A stretch of 15,576 bases of DNA from the NCBI GenBank assembly GCA_045600765.1, contig JAZRYM010000023.1, forward strand, positions 1-15,576, given 5' to 3'. Below the pieces are notes generated by a model that did no database searches, was not told the origin of the DNA, and saw only the letters and a list, made by a program, of their open reading frames with translations. Made by a program: the position numbers and the translations under genes. Position 1 is the stretch's first letter. Every line of letters starts with the position of its first letter. The stretch comes from RGIG426 sp045600765 (lineage in GTDB: Bacteria; Bacillota; Clostridia; Oscillospirales; Acutalibacteraceae). Below are positions 1 through 6,185 of this stretch, piece by piece.

Positions 1-172
1 GAACGGCTGCACCCTGCCGCTCCTCACCCGCAAAGGACAGACCGACACCCTCGACGGTGCCGCCAAAACGCTGTGGGAATTTGAGTGCAAAGCCACCGAC
101 CTCTACGGCCTGTTCCTCCCGAAACTCCCGCCCTGCGGTACCGAACTCACCGCCGGATTTGTGAAAATGTAA
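1..172 (+). CDS. C-terminal fragment of an unrecognised protein
   Basis: A reading frame open from the left window edge ends at TAA 170-172. From base 2 it encodes 56 residues that finish in FVKM. Codon use is GC-rich and regular, with C or G at most third positions, like the better-conserved genes here, so it is probably the true end of a gene lying mostly outside the window. I see no diagnostic motif and do not assign a family. The last codons already form the first unit of the A-rich heptanucleotide array that follows, so the array runs into the 3' end of the gene. A hairpin at 246-273 is the likely transcript end. Confidence 0.6.
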   Translation, partial: NGCTLPLLTRKGQTDTLDGAAKTLWEFECKATDLYGLFLPKLPPCGTELTAGFVKM

Positions 173-219
173 AATGCAAAACACAAAATGCAAAATGCAA
201 AATATAAAATGTAAAATTA
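164..219. repeat. Heptanucleotide tandem repeat, AAAATGC-type
   Basis: Eight consecutive 7-base units close to AAAATGC (variants AAAATGT, AAAACAC, AAAATAT) run from inside the last codons of the upstream gene into the spacer. Decayed units continue to about 245. The seven-base period is read directly. It resembles the short tandemly repeated heptamers known from some bacterial intergenic regions; its function is unknown. Confidence 0.8.
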
Positions 220-245
220 TAAAGGGCAAAAAATGCAAAACGCCA

Positions 246-273
246 AAGCGGCAGGTGATTTCACCTGCCGCTT
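246..273 (+). terminator. Hairpin, probable terminator of the upstream gene
   Basis: AAGCGGCAGGTGA at 246-258 is the exact reverse complement of TCACCTGCCGCTT at 261-273, with TT between them. An ATTTAAT tail follows. The stem is very strong but the T tract is poor, so termination is likely rather than certain. Confidence 0.6.
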
Positions 274-302
274 ATTTAATCCTCACCCCTCCACCAACGC
301 CA

Positions 303-331
303 ACGCACAAAACGCGGTGTAGGGACCGGCG
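303..331. repeat. GC-rich interspersed repeat, copy 1
   Basis: The 29 bases here (ACGCACAAAACG, one variable base, then GGTGTAGGGACCGGCG) recur exactly 100 bases downstream at 403-431 with one mismatch. Confidence 0.8.
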
Positions 332-346
332 ACCCCGCGCGCACCT

Positions 347-381
347 CTTCACTCTTCACTCTTCACTTTTCACTCTTCACT
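347..381. repeat. Heptanucleotide tandem repeat, CTTCACT-type
   Basis: Five successive CTTCACT units, one beginning with T instead of C. It has the same 7-base period as the A-rich array at 164-219 but an unrelated sequence. It lies between the two copies of the GC-rich repeat at 303 and 403. Confidence 0.8.
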
Positions 382-402
382 TTCCCGCACCCACCGACGG
401 CT

Positions 403-443
403 ACGCACAAAACGTGGTGTAGGGACCGGCGTCCCGACGGTCC
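403..443. repeat. GC-rich interspersed repeat, copy 2
   Basis: This is the second copy of the repeat at 303-331. It extends into an inverted repeat, GGACCG (423-428) against CGGTCC (438-443), so the core can form a hairpin. Confidence 0.8.
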
Positions 444-477
444 GCCGTGGGATTTTGCGCCCAACCAACGGCGTGCG

Positions 478-509
478 TTGTAGGGGACGGCGTCCTCGAC
501 GTCCCTTTT
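478..509. repeat. GC-rich interspersed palindromic repeat, copy 3
   Basis: TTGTAGGGGACGG then CGTCCTCGACGTCCCTTT. The core is imperfectly palindromic: GGGACG 484-489 pairs with CGTCCC 500-505. A near-identical copy (two differences in about 31 bases) lies 8 kb away at 8458-8488. The copies at 303 and 403 are diverged relatives. Confidence 0.8.
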
Positions 510-687
510 GCGGAATCCCGCACCCTCTCCCATCGCGCAAACCCCGTTGCTGGGCCGCACCCCCACACCCCGCGCGCACGCGGGCAACGCCCGCCCGTTT
601 TCGCAAAAACGGAAAACCGCCACACGGTTTTGTCCGGGCGGGTGTGCGGGTGCGGCTCGGCGCGTGGCGGGTGCAACAACCACAAAA

Positions 688-719
688 ACACAGCCCCTCA
701 CGACCGTGAGGGGCTGTGT
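688..719 (-). terminator. Intrinsic terminator of the acyl-CoA ligase gene
   Basis: CACAGCCCCTCAC (689-701) is the exact reverse complement of GTGAGGGGCTGTG (706-718), extended by an A-T pair, with a GACC loop. On the minus strand the stem is followed directly by TTTTTG, and it lies about 25 bases past the ligase stop codon. T-rich sequence also follows on the plus side, so it may work both ways. Confidence 0.85.
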
Positions 720-743
720 GGCTGTATGTTTTTTTGTCACTCC

Positions 744-2486
744 TTACAACTTATCCACATATTCATTGCCCTGTTTTTCGAGTAAGCGGAAATCATATTT
801 TCCGTTTTGAGTATAGGGCAACGAATCTACAAATTGAAAATGTTTAGGTATTTCATACTCTTTTAATTCGCTTTTGCACTTTTCCAATATGCTTTGTTTT
901 ATGGCTTCTAAACCATCTGCAATATCATCCTTCAATACAATAAATGCCATAGGAACATGCTCTTCTTCATTGTCTTTCACTTCCACAGCAACACATTCTT
1001 TTACCGCCGGATGTTCGCATATTTTATCTTCAATCGTATATGCAGAAATCTTCCAAGCTGCTCGAATAATGACGCGGCGGACACGACCTTGTATAAAGAC
1101 ATACCCCTCCTCATCTATGTATCCCAAATCTCCGGTATGCAGCCAAATTTTACCGTCAGCGTGAGTTTTCTTCACATTGGCGGTTTCTTCTGCATTACCC
1201 TCATAATACAAAAACATAGTGTTGGCTAAAACACATAGTTCGCCTACTTGTCCATACGGTAACTCTCTTCCGGTTTCATTATCATAACTTATAACTGTTT
1301 CGCCATATTTAGGGATACCAACAGCTCCATATTTATTGTGTTTCATAGAATTGACCGCCAAACAGCCCCAACCTTCGTTGTCACCGTATCCGTTAGCCAA
1401 GGGTGCCTTAAACGTGGTATCAAAAGTGGCATTTTCCTCAATGGTAATTTTGTCTCCACCGGAAACGAACCCTTCGCTCATATTATAGAATTGTTGTTTG
1501 GTCTTTTTCGAAAGAGTATCAAAATTTTCTAATAAATATCGGTACACAAACGGCGCAGAAAAAGATATTGTAAATTTTCCTAAATACGGCATAATAGCAT
1601 CAGGATCAAAGGTAGGACTTAGAATAACTTTTGTACCAAGTGTTAGGGGCAAAAGGATGGCATTGCCAAGGGTATAAGCAATCCACGGCGGAAGCATTGC
1701 CAGCAAAGACTTTCCTCGTCCGAAAGGCAAGTCGGAATAGGAAATGGATTTCACACATGATGTCGCAGAAAAATCAGAATGAACGATTGTTTTCGGTTTT
1801 CCCGTCGTTCCGCTTGACTGAATCATTACAGACGGTCTGTTTTTATCAAACGAAACGCAGGAAACATTATTACCGTTGTCATACTGTTTCACAAAATCAT
1901 TGAACGTAATATATCTTTTGTCATTCGGTAATACAAAATAACTGCCGTCGGTTTTTGATTTTAACGTAAAAACGAGTTGTGCTACTTTTCCAAGCGAGTT
2001 TGCAGGATTTATGATTAAAACCTTTTCAAGACAAGTTTTATCAATAATCAATTCAATTCTCGGCAAAAGCATATCAAAAGCAATCAGATAACGGCAATGA
2101 CTGTCGTTTGCATATTCTTCTATATCTTTTTCACCGGCACGAACATCAAACCATTTTGACACAACGCCGATTTTGTTTAATGCCAAAAGACAAACAACAG
2201 CTTCCGGACAGTTTGAAACACCGATTAAAACCGTATCGCCCATTTTTAAGCCGGAACAGGAAAAAGCGTTTGCAGTTTTATCTACCTGCTTTTTAAGTTT
2301 TTCATAAGTCCATACTTTGCCGAGATAGTCTATGGCATCATCTGCCATATTGTCTTTGTTGGTATTAAATACAAGTTCATAAATCGTCTGTTCGGTTTGA
2401 ATATCTCGAACTGGTTTTTCTCGATAAAGCTTGTAATGCGGTTTGTCTATAGACGGGTAGCCCGTCCGTTGTTTTTCGTTTTCCAT
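744..2486 (-). CDS. AMP-forming acyl-CoA synthetase / ligase-like protein (ANL superfamily)
   Basis: A 580-residue cytosolic enzyme of the acyl-adenylating family, which activates a carboxylate as acyl-AMP and usually passes it to CoA or a carrier. The ATP-binding loop SSGTTGKPK is at 224-232, NGYGDNEG at 365-372, TGDLGYIDEEG at 451-461, and the adenylation lysine in NGK is K563. The hinge region (GRVRRVI, about 467-473) is unusual: the acidic and glycine positions normally seen there are replaced. The start is ATG 2486 because GGAGG lies 8 bases upstream. The frame stays open to 2720, but that stretch contains the promoter and an RNA leader. The gene is clearly richer in A+T than lgt, the permease or murD, and it stands alone, suggesting horizontal acquisition. 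The substrate cannot be told from sequence; an acid-thiol ligase or a carrier-loading adenylase are both possible. Confidence 0.88.
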   Translation of the reverse strand: MENEKQRTGYPSIDKPHYKLYREKPVRDIQTEQTIYELVFNTNKDNMADDAIDYLGKVWTYEKLKKQVDKTANAFSCSGLKMGDTVLIGVSNCPEAVVCLLALNKIGVVSKWFDVRAGEKDIEEYANDSHCRYLIAFDMLLPRIELIIDKTCLEKVLIINPANSLGKVAQLVFTLKSKTDGSYFVLPNDKRYITFNDFVKQYDNGNNVSCVSFDKNRPSVMIQSSGTTGKPKTIVHSDFSATSCVKSISYSDLPFGRGKSLLAMLPPWIAYTLGNAILLPLTLGTKVILSPTFDPDAIMPYLGKFTISFSAPFVYRYLLENFDTLSKKTKQQFYNMSEGFVSGGDKITIEENATFDTTFKAPLANGYGDNEGWGCLAVNSMKHNKYGAVGIPKYGETVISYDNETGRELPYGQVGELCVLANTMFLYYEGNAEETANVKKTHADGKIWLHTGDLGYIDEEGYVFIQGRVRRVIIRAAWKISAYTIEDKICEHPAVKECVAVEVKDNEEEHVPMAFIVLKDDIADGLEAIKQSILEKCKSELKEYEIPKHFQFVDSLPYTQNGKYDFRLLEKQGNEYVDKL

Positions 2487-2664
2487 CCTCATTTCCTCCA
2501 AAATAAAAAAGTGCGCAGCCGAAGCCACGCACCGAAAAACGCACAACTCCGATTGCTGCGACACAATTGCTTTGACACCAAACAAGTGCAAAACACAAAG
2601 AAGTGCATTTTTACCAAATGAAAAATACACTTGTCCGATATCAAAAATATGCAATTGTGTCGCA
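2487..2664 (-). promoter_or_regulatory. Candidate riboswitch / transcription attenuator leader
   Basis: The minus-strand transcript should start near 2663. Its first 14 bases, TGCGACACAATTGC (2664-2651), can pair perfectly with GCAATTGTGTCGCA (2570-2557) to close a domain of about 108 nt. The 3' arm of that stem, together with the next two bases (GUGUCGCAGC, 2564-2555), can instead pair with the 3' arm of a terminator hairpin (GCUGCGCAC, 2519-2511) over 9 bp with one bulged U. The terminator is GUGCGUGGC-UUCG-GCUGCGCAC followed by TTTTTTATTTT, directly before the GGAGG ribosome site. Inside the domain a 12-bp hairpin (2632-2621 with 2612-2601) competes with a 9-bp helix (2634-2626 with 2590-2582). 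The layout is that of an OFF switch: aptamer closed, terminator formed. I recognise no known riboswitch class; the ligand, or a protein factor, is unknown. Confidence 0.7.
2511..2532 (-). terminator. Leader terminator upstream of the ligase gene
   Basis: A nine-pair stem (two G-U pairs) capped by a UUCG tetraloop. It is followed on the minus strand by six T, an A and four T (2510-2500), then the GGAGG ribosome site at 2499-2495. It lies between the promoter and the start codon, so it can only work as a conditional terminator. Confidence 0.85.
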
Positions 2665-2669
2665 AGCAC

Positions 2670-2698
2670 AGTATAGCACGCTCGAAAATATTTGTAAA
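2670..2698 (-). promoter_or_regulatory. Promoter of the acyl-CoA ligase unit
   Basis: TTTACA (-35, 2698-2693) and TATACT (-10, 2675-2670) on the minus strand are separated by 17 bases. The predicted start near 2663 coincides with the first base of the leader's closing stem. Confidence 0.85.
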
Positions 2699-2805
2699 GA
2701 GTTTTATTTTTATGCAACATCCCCCACTTGCAAAAAAGAGAGCATCGTTGGCCGGGAGTTCGTAAGGTTATTTCTTATTTTATCGAAAAAAATCCGATTA
2801 TCCTC

Positions 2806-2834
2806 TTGACACTCTTTTGTTTTGGTGGTATAAT
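2806..2834 (+). promoter_or_regulatory. Promoter of tRNA-Gly
   Basis: TTGACA at 2806-2811 and TATAAT at 2829-2834, both perfect consensus, with a 17-base spacer. The first tRNA base is 14 bases downstream of the -10 box. Confidence 0.93.
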
Positions 2835-2847
2835 CGCTCTTGTTCCT

Positions 2848-2923
2848 GCGGCTTTAGCTCATCTGGTAGAGCGCCACCTTGCCAAGGTGGAGGTAGCGAG
2901 TTCGAGCCTCGTAAGCCGCTCCA
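2848..2923 (+). tRNA. tRNA-Gly (anticodon GCC)
   Basis: A 76-base cloverleaf. The acceptor GCGGCTT (2848-2854) pairs with AAGCCGC (2913-2919), the anticodon stem is CCACC/GGTGG (2874-2878, 2886-2890), the anticodon GCC is at 2881-2883, and the T stem GCGAG/CTCGT encloses TTCGAGC. The discriminator is T and the CCA end is encoded (2921-2923). It is transcribed alone, with a consensus promoter and its own terminator. No integrase or attachment-site duplication is visible beside it. Confidence 0.96.
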
Positions 2924-2928
2924 AGCAA

Positions 2929-2961
2929 AACACCCGACCGAAATTCGGTCGGGTGTTTTTT
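2929..2961 (+). terminator. Terminator after tRNA-Gly, shared with lgt
   Basis: AACACCCGACCGAA (2929-2942) pairs with TTCGGTCGGGTGTT (2944-2957). A run of T continues to 2961. On the minus strand the stem is followed by TTTTG, and it lies about 25 bases past the lgt stop codon, so it probably ends both convergent transcripts. Confidence 0.9.
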
Positions 2962-2982
2962 CTATCCCATATCGGGTATTTT

Positions 2983-3912
2983 TTATTTTTCTTCGGTTGT
3001 TTCTTCTGTGGCGGTTATCGGCACGGTGGGTGCGGTCTCCGTTTCCGCCGCCGTTTCCGCCGCTTCTTCGGCTTCGATTTTGCCTTTTCGTTTGCACCAA
3101 ATCCACAGCGCGACCCCGCCGAGCACGGCAAGCACCGCCACCAGTTGCGACACGCGCATCGTGCCGAGTTTCAGGCTGTCGGTACGCAAACTTTCGATGC
3201 AAAACCGACCCGCACCGTACCAAATTAAGTATCCGGCGAAGATTTTTCCCTTAAAGGTATACGCCTTTACAGAAAGAATGTGCAGCAGCACGAACCCGAG
3301 CACGCACCACAGCGATTCATAGAGGAAGGTCGGGTGCACCGGTTGCGCCCAGTTATACACCGACGTGGCGTGTACACCGTTTTTGATAAGGCTGCCGGTC
3401 ATACCCCACGGCAAGGTGGTGTTGCCGCCGAACGCTTCCTGGTTGAAGAAATTGCCCCAGCGGCCAACCGCCTGCCCGATAAGAAATCCGAGCGACGCCA
3501 AATCAAACATGGCAAGGGGATGAACTTTACGGATTTTGCACATCACAAATCCGCTTAAAAACGCAAAAATCAGCCCGCCGTAAATCGCAAGCCCGCCTTC
3601 CCATATCCGAAAGATAGAGGCGGGGTCGGCAAAATACGCCGCGCGGTCAGCGGAAAAGAGAACATAGTACAGCCGTGCGCCCACAAACGCGCACAGCGTG
3701 GAAACCAGCACCACGTCGAACATCGCGTCTTCGTCAATTTTGAACGATTTGGCGCGCTTAAACGCATAAACGGCAGCGAGCAAAAAGCCGCACGCAATCA
3801 TAATTCCGTACCATTTCACCGTAACGGGAAAACCAAACAAACTGAATTGCAGCGCCGTATCCGGCAAGGCGAATTTCAGCCCAAGCCCCGGAAATTCCAC
3901 ATACTGTTCCAT
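2983..3912 (-). CDS. lgt: Prolipoprotein diacylglyceryl transferase
   Basis: Lgt is the membrane enzyme that moves diacylglycerol from phosphatidylglycerol onto the lipobox cysteine of prolipoproteins, the first step of lipoprotein maturation. The 309-residue protein has several hydrophobic spans and the family signature GRWGNFFNQE at 150-159, followed by HPTFLYES (193-200) and the GRFCIESLRTD region (235-245). The histidine of the HGG motif, important in E. coli Lgt, is tyrosine here (IYGGLI, Y111). An acidic, Glu/Thr/Ala-rich cytosolic tail of about 30 residues follows the last span. ATG 3912 is preferred because GAGG lies 9 bases upstream; the ATG at 3927 has a ribosome site too close to use. 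It has its own promoter and is divergent from the adaptor/permease pair. Confidence 0.95.
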   Translation of the reverse strand: MEQYVEFPGLGLKFALPDTALQFSLFGFPVTVKWYGIMIACGFLLAAVYAFKRAKSFKIDEDAMFDVVLVSTLCAFVGARLYYVLFSADRAAYFADPASIFRIWEGGLAIYGGLIFAFLSGFVMCKIRKVHPLAMFDLASLGFLIGQAVGRWGNFFNQEAFGGNTTLPWGMTGSLIKNGVHATSVYNWAQPVHPTFLYESLWCVLGFVLLHILSVKAYTFKGKIFAGYLIWYGAGRFCIESLRTDSLKLGTMRVSQLVAVLAVLGGVALWIWCKRKGKIEAEEAAETAAETETAPTVPITATEETTEEK

Positions 3913-3936
3913 ACTTTTGCACCTCATTTCTCCGTT

Positions 3937-3965
3937 ATTTTACCGCTTTTTTCCCGCTTTGTCAA
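3937..3965 (-). promoter_or_regulatory. lgt promoter
   Basis: On the minus strand TTGACA (3965-3960) and TAAAAT (3942-3937) are separated by 17 bases. This leaves a leader of about 18 bases before ATG 3912. Confidence 0.88.
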
Positions 3966-4021
3966 TCGCATATTCGGGCGAAGTTGCTCGCATACTATCG
4001 AATGAAAAAGGACGTGTGCGA

Positions 4022-4639
4022 ATGAAACGATATGCGATTTTAGGAGGCATCACCGTGGTGGCGCTTGCAGTATTACTATGCCTTTCCGTGCTGTTGCCGA
4101 CAGCGGTAAAAACAGTGACGGTCACGGCGCAAACGGCGGTGAAAACAGCGCTTTGTCCCGCCCGCGTGACCGACAACACCCACCTGCAAGTCGCCATCCG
4201 CGAAAGCCTTGCCGCTACCGTAAAACCGGGTCAAGCGGTAACGGTGCGCGGGGTGGGGTTTCGAAAAGAAGCCTACCGCGGGACGGTGGCGGCAGTAGAC
4301 AACACGGCAACCACGCAAAACGGCAAAACGGTGCTGTTCGGGGTCATCACCCTTTCGGACACGGATGACAGCCTCAAACCGGGGTTGTCCGCCACGGCGC
4401 GGATTACCGTAAACACGGTGGAAAACGCCGTGGTCGTCAAAGACCCGTGGACACATAGCGACGCGCGCGGCACCTTTGTGTGGACGATACGCGACGGGCG
4501 CGCACGGCAAACGTATGTGTCGCTCGGCGACGCAGTAGACGGCGGCACCCTTGCCGCCGAACTGCCCGTCGGCACGCGGGTCATTCTCTCTCCCGCTTCG
4601 CTTTCGGAGGGCAAGCGCATCCGCGAGGTGACCCCGTGA
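4022..4639 (+). CDS. Short MacA/HlyD-like efflux adaptor protein
   Basis: A 205-residue protein with one N-terminal membrane span (about 6-26) followed by an extracellular part that reads like the beta-barrel and membrane-proximal half of an MFP adaptor: LQVAIRESLAATVKPGQAV (55-73), a KPGLSATARITV strand (119-130), then AVVVKDPW and a VSLGDAVDGGTLAAELPVG segment (166-184). The lipoyl and coiled-coil hairpin domains present in full MacA proteins (usually over 350 residues) are absent. ATG 4022 is chosen because AAAGGA lies 9 bases upstream and the membrane span begins at once; an in-frame start at 3917 would add 35 residues overlapping the lgt promoter. Its TGA overlaps the GTG of the permease, so the two are translationally coupled. 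I could not place a clear promoter. Confidence 0.75.
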   Translation: MKRYAILGGITVVALAVLLCLSVLLPTAVKTVTVTAQTAVKTALCPARVTDNTHLQVAIRESLAATVKPGQAVTVRGVGFRKEAYRGTVAAVDNTATTQNGKTVLFGVITLSDTDDSLKPGLSATARITVNTVENAVVVKDPWTHSDARGTFVWTIRDGRARQTYVSLGDAVDGGTLAAELPVGTRVILSPASLSEGKRIREVTP

Positions 4640-5790
4640 CCGATTGGATAAAAGAAGTGGTGCGTCCGCTGTGGCGCCGACCGGGACGAACGCTCCTCAC
4701 CATTTTGTCCCTCGCCACCGGGGTGGCGATGCTCACCCTGCTTTCCGCCGTGTCCGATGCGGGTACGCGGGCGATGACGGCGGAGATGCAGGCGATGGGA
4801 CTTGACGGGTTTTCGGTAACAGCGGTGGACGGCACGCTGGACGGTGACGCGCTGTCGGCGCTTGCGGCGCTTCCCGACGTAACGGTGGCGGCGCCGCTCA
4901 TTGTGCTCACCACCACCGCCGTGCTCGGCGACGAGGAGGAGGCGGTACTGCTTTGCGGCGTAGACGAAAACGCCGGACAAGCGATTGCCATCGACCTGCA
5001 AAGCGGTCGTATGCCGCAAAAGCAGGACGTAGCGGAAGAAGCCACGTGCTGTACAATGGAAGAATCCGCCGCAAAAGAGGCGTTCGGGAACACGCCCGCC
5101 GTCGGGCGCACCGTCACCGTCGCGGTGGAGGGAACGGAACTTTCGCTCCACGTCGTCGGCACGGCGCAGGCAAAATCCAGTTTGCTCAAAAACCTGACCG
5201 GCACGTTGCCGCCGATGATACTCGTCCCCTACTCCACCCTCGCCGCCTTGCGGGGAGACCGCACGTTTGACCGCATCGCTTTACGCACCGGCGCGACCGC
5301 CGACGAACTCACCGCGCAGGTGCAAACGGCGCTCGCCGACAAAGGGACGTTTTCGGTGGAGAGTTTGGCATCGCAAAAAGACCGGCTTGCGCGCCTGTTG
5401 CGCCTCATCTCCGCCCTGCTCACCCTCGCGGGCGGCGCGGCGGTACTGGTCGCGGGCAGTTGCCTTTTGCTTGCCACGCTGTCCGCCGTCTCCGAGCGAG
5501 TGCCGGAAATCGGGCTCAAAAAAGCGCTCGGCGCAAAACGGTCACGTATTTTGGCGGAATTTTTGTGCGCGGCGGCGCTCCTCTCTTTTTGCGGTGCGGC
5601 GGTCGGACTGCTGCTCGGCACCGTTGTCGCGGCGGTGGGACTGACCCTCGCGGGCATCCCCTTTTCCCTCTCCCCTTTACGCGGACTGCTCATTTTGCTC
5701 GGCACCACCGTGTTCGGCACCGCGTGCGGTGCTTACCCCGCCGTCAAAGCCGCGCGTCTGTCGCCGACACAGGCGTTTTGCCACGGATAA
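4636..5790 (+). CDS. MacB/FtsX-family ABC transporter permease
   Basis: A 384-residue integral membrane protein with the four-span MacB/LolC permease plan: span 1 at about 17-39, an extracytoplasmic domain of about 210 residues, then spans at about 256-282, 308-334 and 348-366. The family signature SERVPEIGLKKALGAKRSRI lies at 286-305 and YPAVKAARLSPTQAF at 367-381. GTG 4636 is taken as the start because it overlaps the adaptor stop (GTGA), has GAGGTGA just upstream, and puts span 1 near the N-terminus. Such permeases need an ABC ATPase. None is encoded here, so the ATPase must lie elsewhere or the pair is a relic. Likely roles are export of a peptide, lipid or antibiotic, but the substrate is unknown. 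Confidence 0.87.
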   Translation: MTDWIKEVVRPLWRRPGRTLLTILSLATGVAMLTLLSAVSDAGTRAMTAEMQAMGLDGFSVTAVDGTLDGDALSALAALPDVTVAAPLIVLTTTAVLGDEEEAVLLCGVDENAGQAIAIDLQSGRMPQKQDVAEEATCCTMEESAAKEAFGNTPAVGRTVTVAVEGTELSLHVVGTAQAKSSLLKNLTGTLPPMILVPYSTLAALRGDRTFDRIALRTGATADELTAQVQTALADKGTFSVESLASQKDRLARLLRLISALLTLAGGAAVLVAGSCLLLATLSAVSERVPEIGLKKALGAKRSRILAEFLCAAALLSFCGAAVGLLLGTVVAAVGLTLAGIPFSLSPLRGLLILLGTTVFGTACGAYPAVKAARLSPTQAFCHG

Positions 5791-5821
5791 ACACCCGCGG
5801 CGGAAAAATTCAAAAAACCGC

Positions 5822-5850
5822 TTGACAAGCGACAAAAAGCGCGCTATAAT
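5822..5850 (+). promoter_or_regulatory. Promoter of the trpB T-box leader
   Basis: TTGACA at 5822-5827 and TATAAT at 5845-5850 are perfect consensus boxes 17 bases apart. Transcription should start near 5857, about 330 bases before trpB. Confidence 0.93.
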
Positions 5851-5856
5851 GCAAGA

Positions 5857-6113
5857 AACCGATGAACAAGAGGAAGTACGCCCCTGCACGGGTCAAAGAG
5901 AGCCGCCGACGCTGGAAACGCGGCACTACGACAGGAAGCGGAATGGTCTTGGGAGGGCTGTCGAAACGACTTTTTGTCCGATGACAGACGGGAACTTCGC
6001 CCGTTATCCTTGAAGCGTCTGTGTCCGCAGACGGCGAGAGTGGGCTGATTTCAGCCAATGTTGGGTGGTACCGCAGGTAATTTCCTGTCCCTCGTTTCGA
6101 GGGACAGTTTTTT
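5857..6113 (+). promoter_or_regulatory. Tryptophan T-box riboswitch
   Basis: A tRNA-sensing leader that ends transcription unless uncharged tRNA-Trp binds. Stem I shows AGAGGAAGTA (5869-5878), an AGAGAG element near 5897 and the distal-loop GCTGGAAACGCGGC. The specifier loop contains GAA-TGG with the tryptophan codon UGG at 5944-5946. The conserved T-box TGGGTGGTACCGCA is at 6062-6075. The alternative terminator is CTGTCCCTCG (6085-6094) paired with CGAGGGACAG (6098-6107) plus six T. Specifier and downstream gene agree. Confidence 0.95.
6085..6113 (+). terminator. T-box leader terminator
   Basis: A ten-pair perfect stem with a TTT loop, followed by TTTTTTATTTT. It is the conditional terminator of the tryptophan T-box and overlaps the region needed for the antiterminator. 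Confidence 0.9.
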
Positions 6114-6185
6114 ATTTTGCGCACCTTTCCCGCAAACAAACGGACAATACAAATTTCTGTCTAAAAAAAGAAGGAGTGTTGTCAA

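Larger units (their letters stand above)
173..743. other. Gene-free, repeat-rich intergenic region
   Basis: I find no convincing gene. Reading frames exist in several phases because the DNA is GC-rich, but they overlap each other, lack ribosome sites and have low-complexity Arg/Pro/Ala-rich translations. The region holds two heptamer arrays, a hairpin at 246-273, three copies of a GTAGGG-ACGG palindromic repeat (303, 403 and 478), further short inverted repeats near 575-620, and the terminator at 688-719. Confidence 0.7.

Noticed and set aside
363..810. Several overlapping open frames of 70-125 codons on both strands
   Set aside because: They are by-products of GC-rich repeats. They overlap one another, lack ribosome sites and have compositionally biased, unrelated translations.
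2557..2664. MITE-like element bounded by 14-bp inverted repeats
   Set aside because: No target-site duplication flanks it, and the arms coincide with a transcription start and an antiterminator, so an RNA structure explains them better. Copies elsewhere in the genome would reopen the question.
2487..2720. A 78-residue N-terminal extension of the acyl-CoA ligase up to an ATG at 2720
   Set aside because: The stretch contains a strong promoter, the leader closing stem and a terminator. The family starts near residue 79, and GGAGG is correctly spaced only for ATG 2486.
2848..2923. tRNA-Gly as an attachment site for an integrated element
   Set aside because: No duplicated 3' tRNA end, integrase or excision gene is visible in the window.
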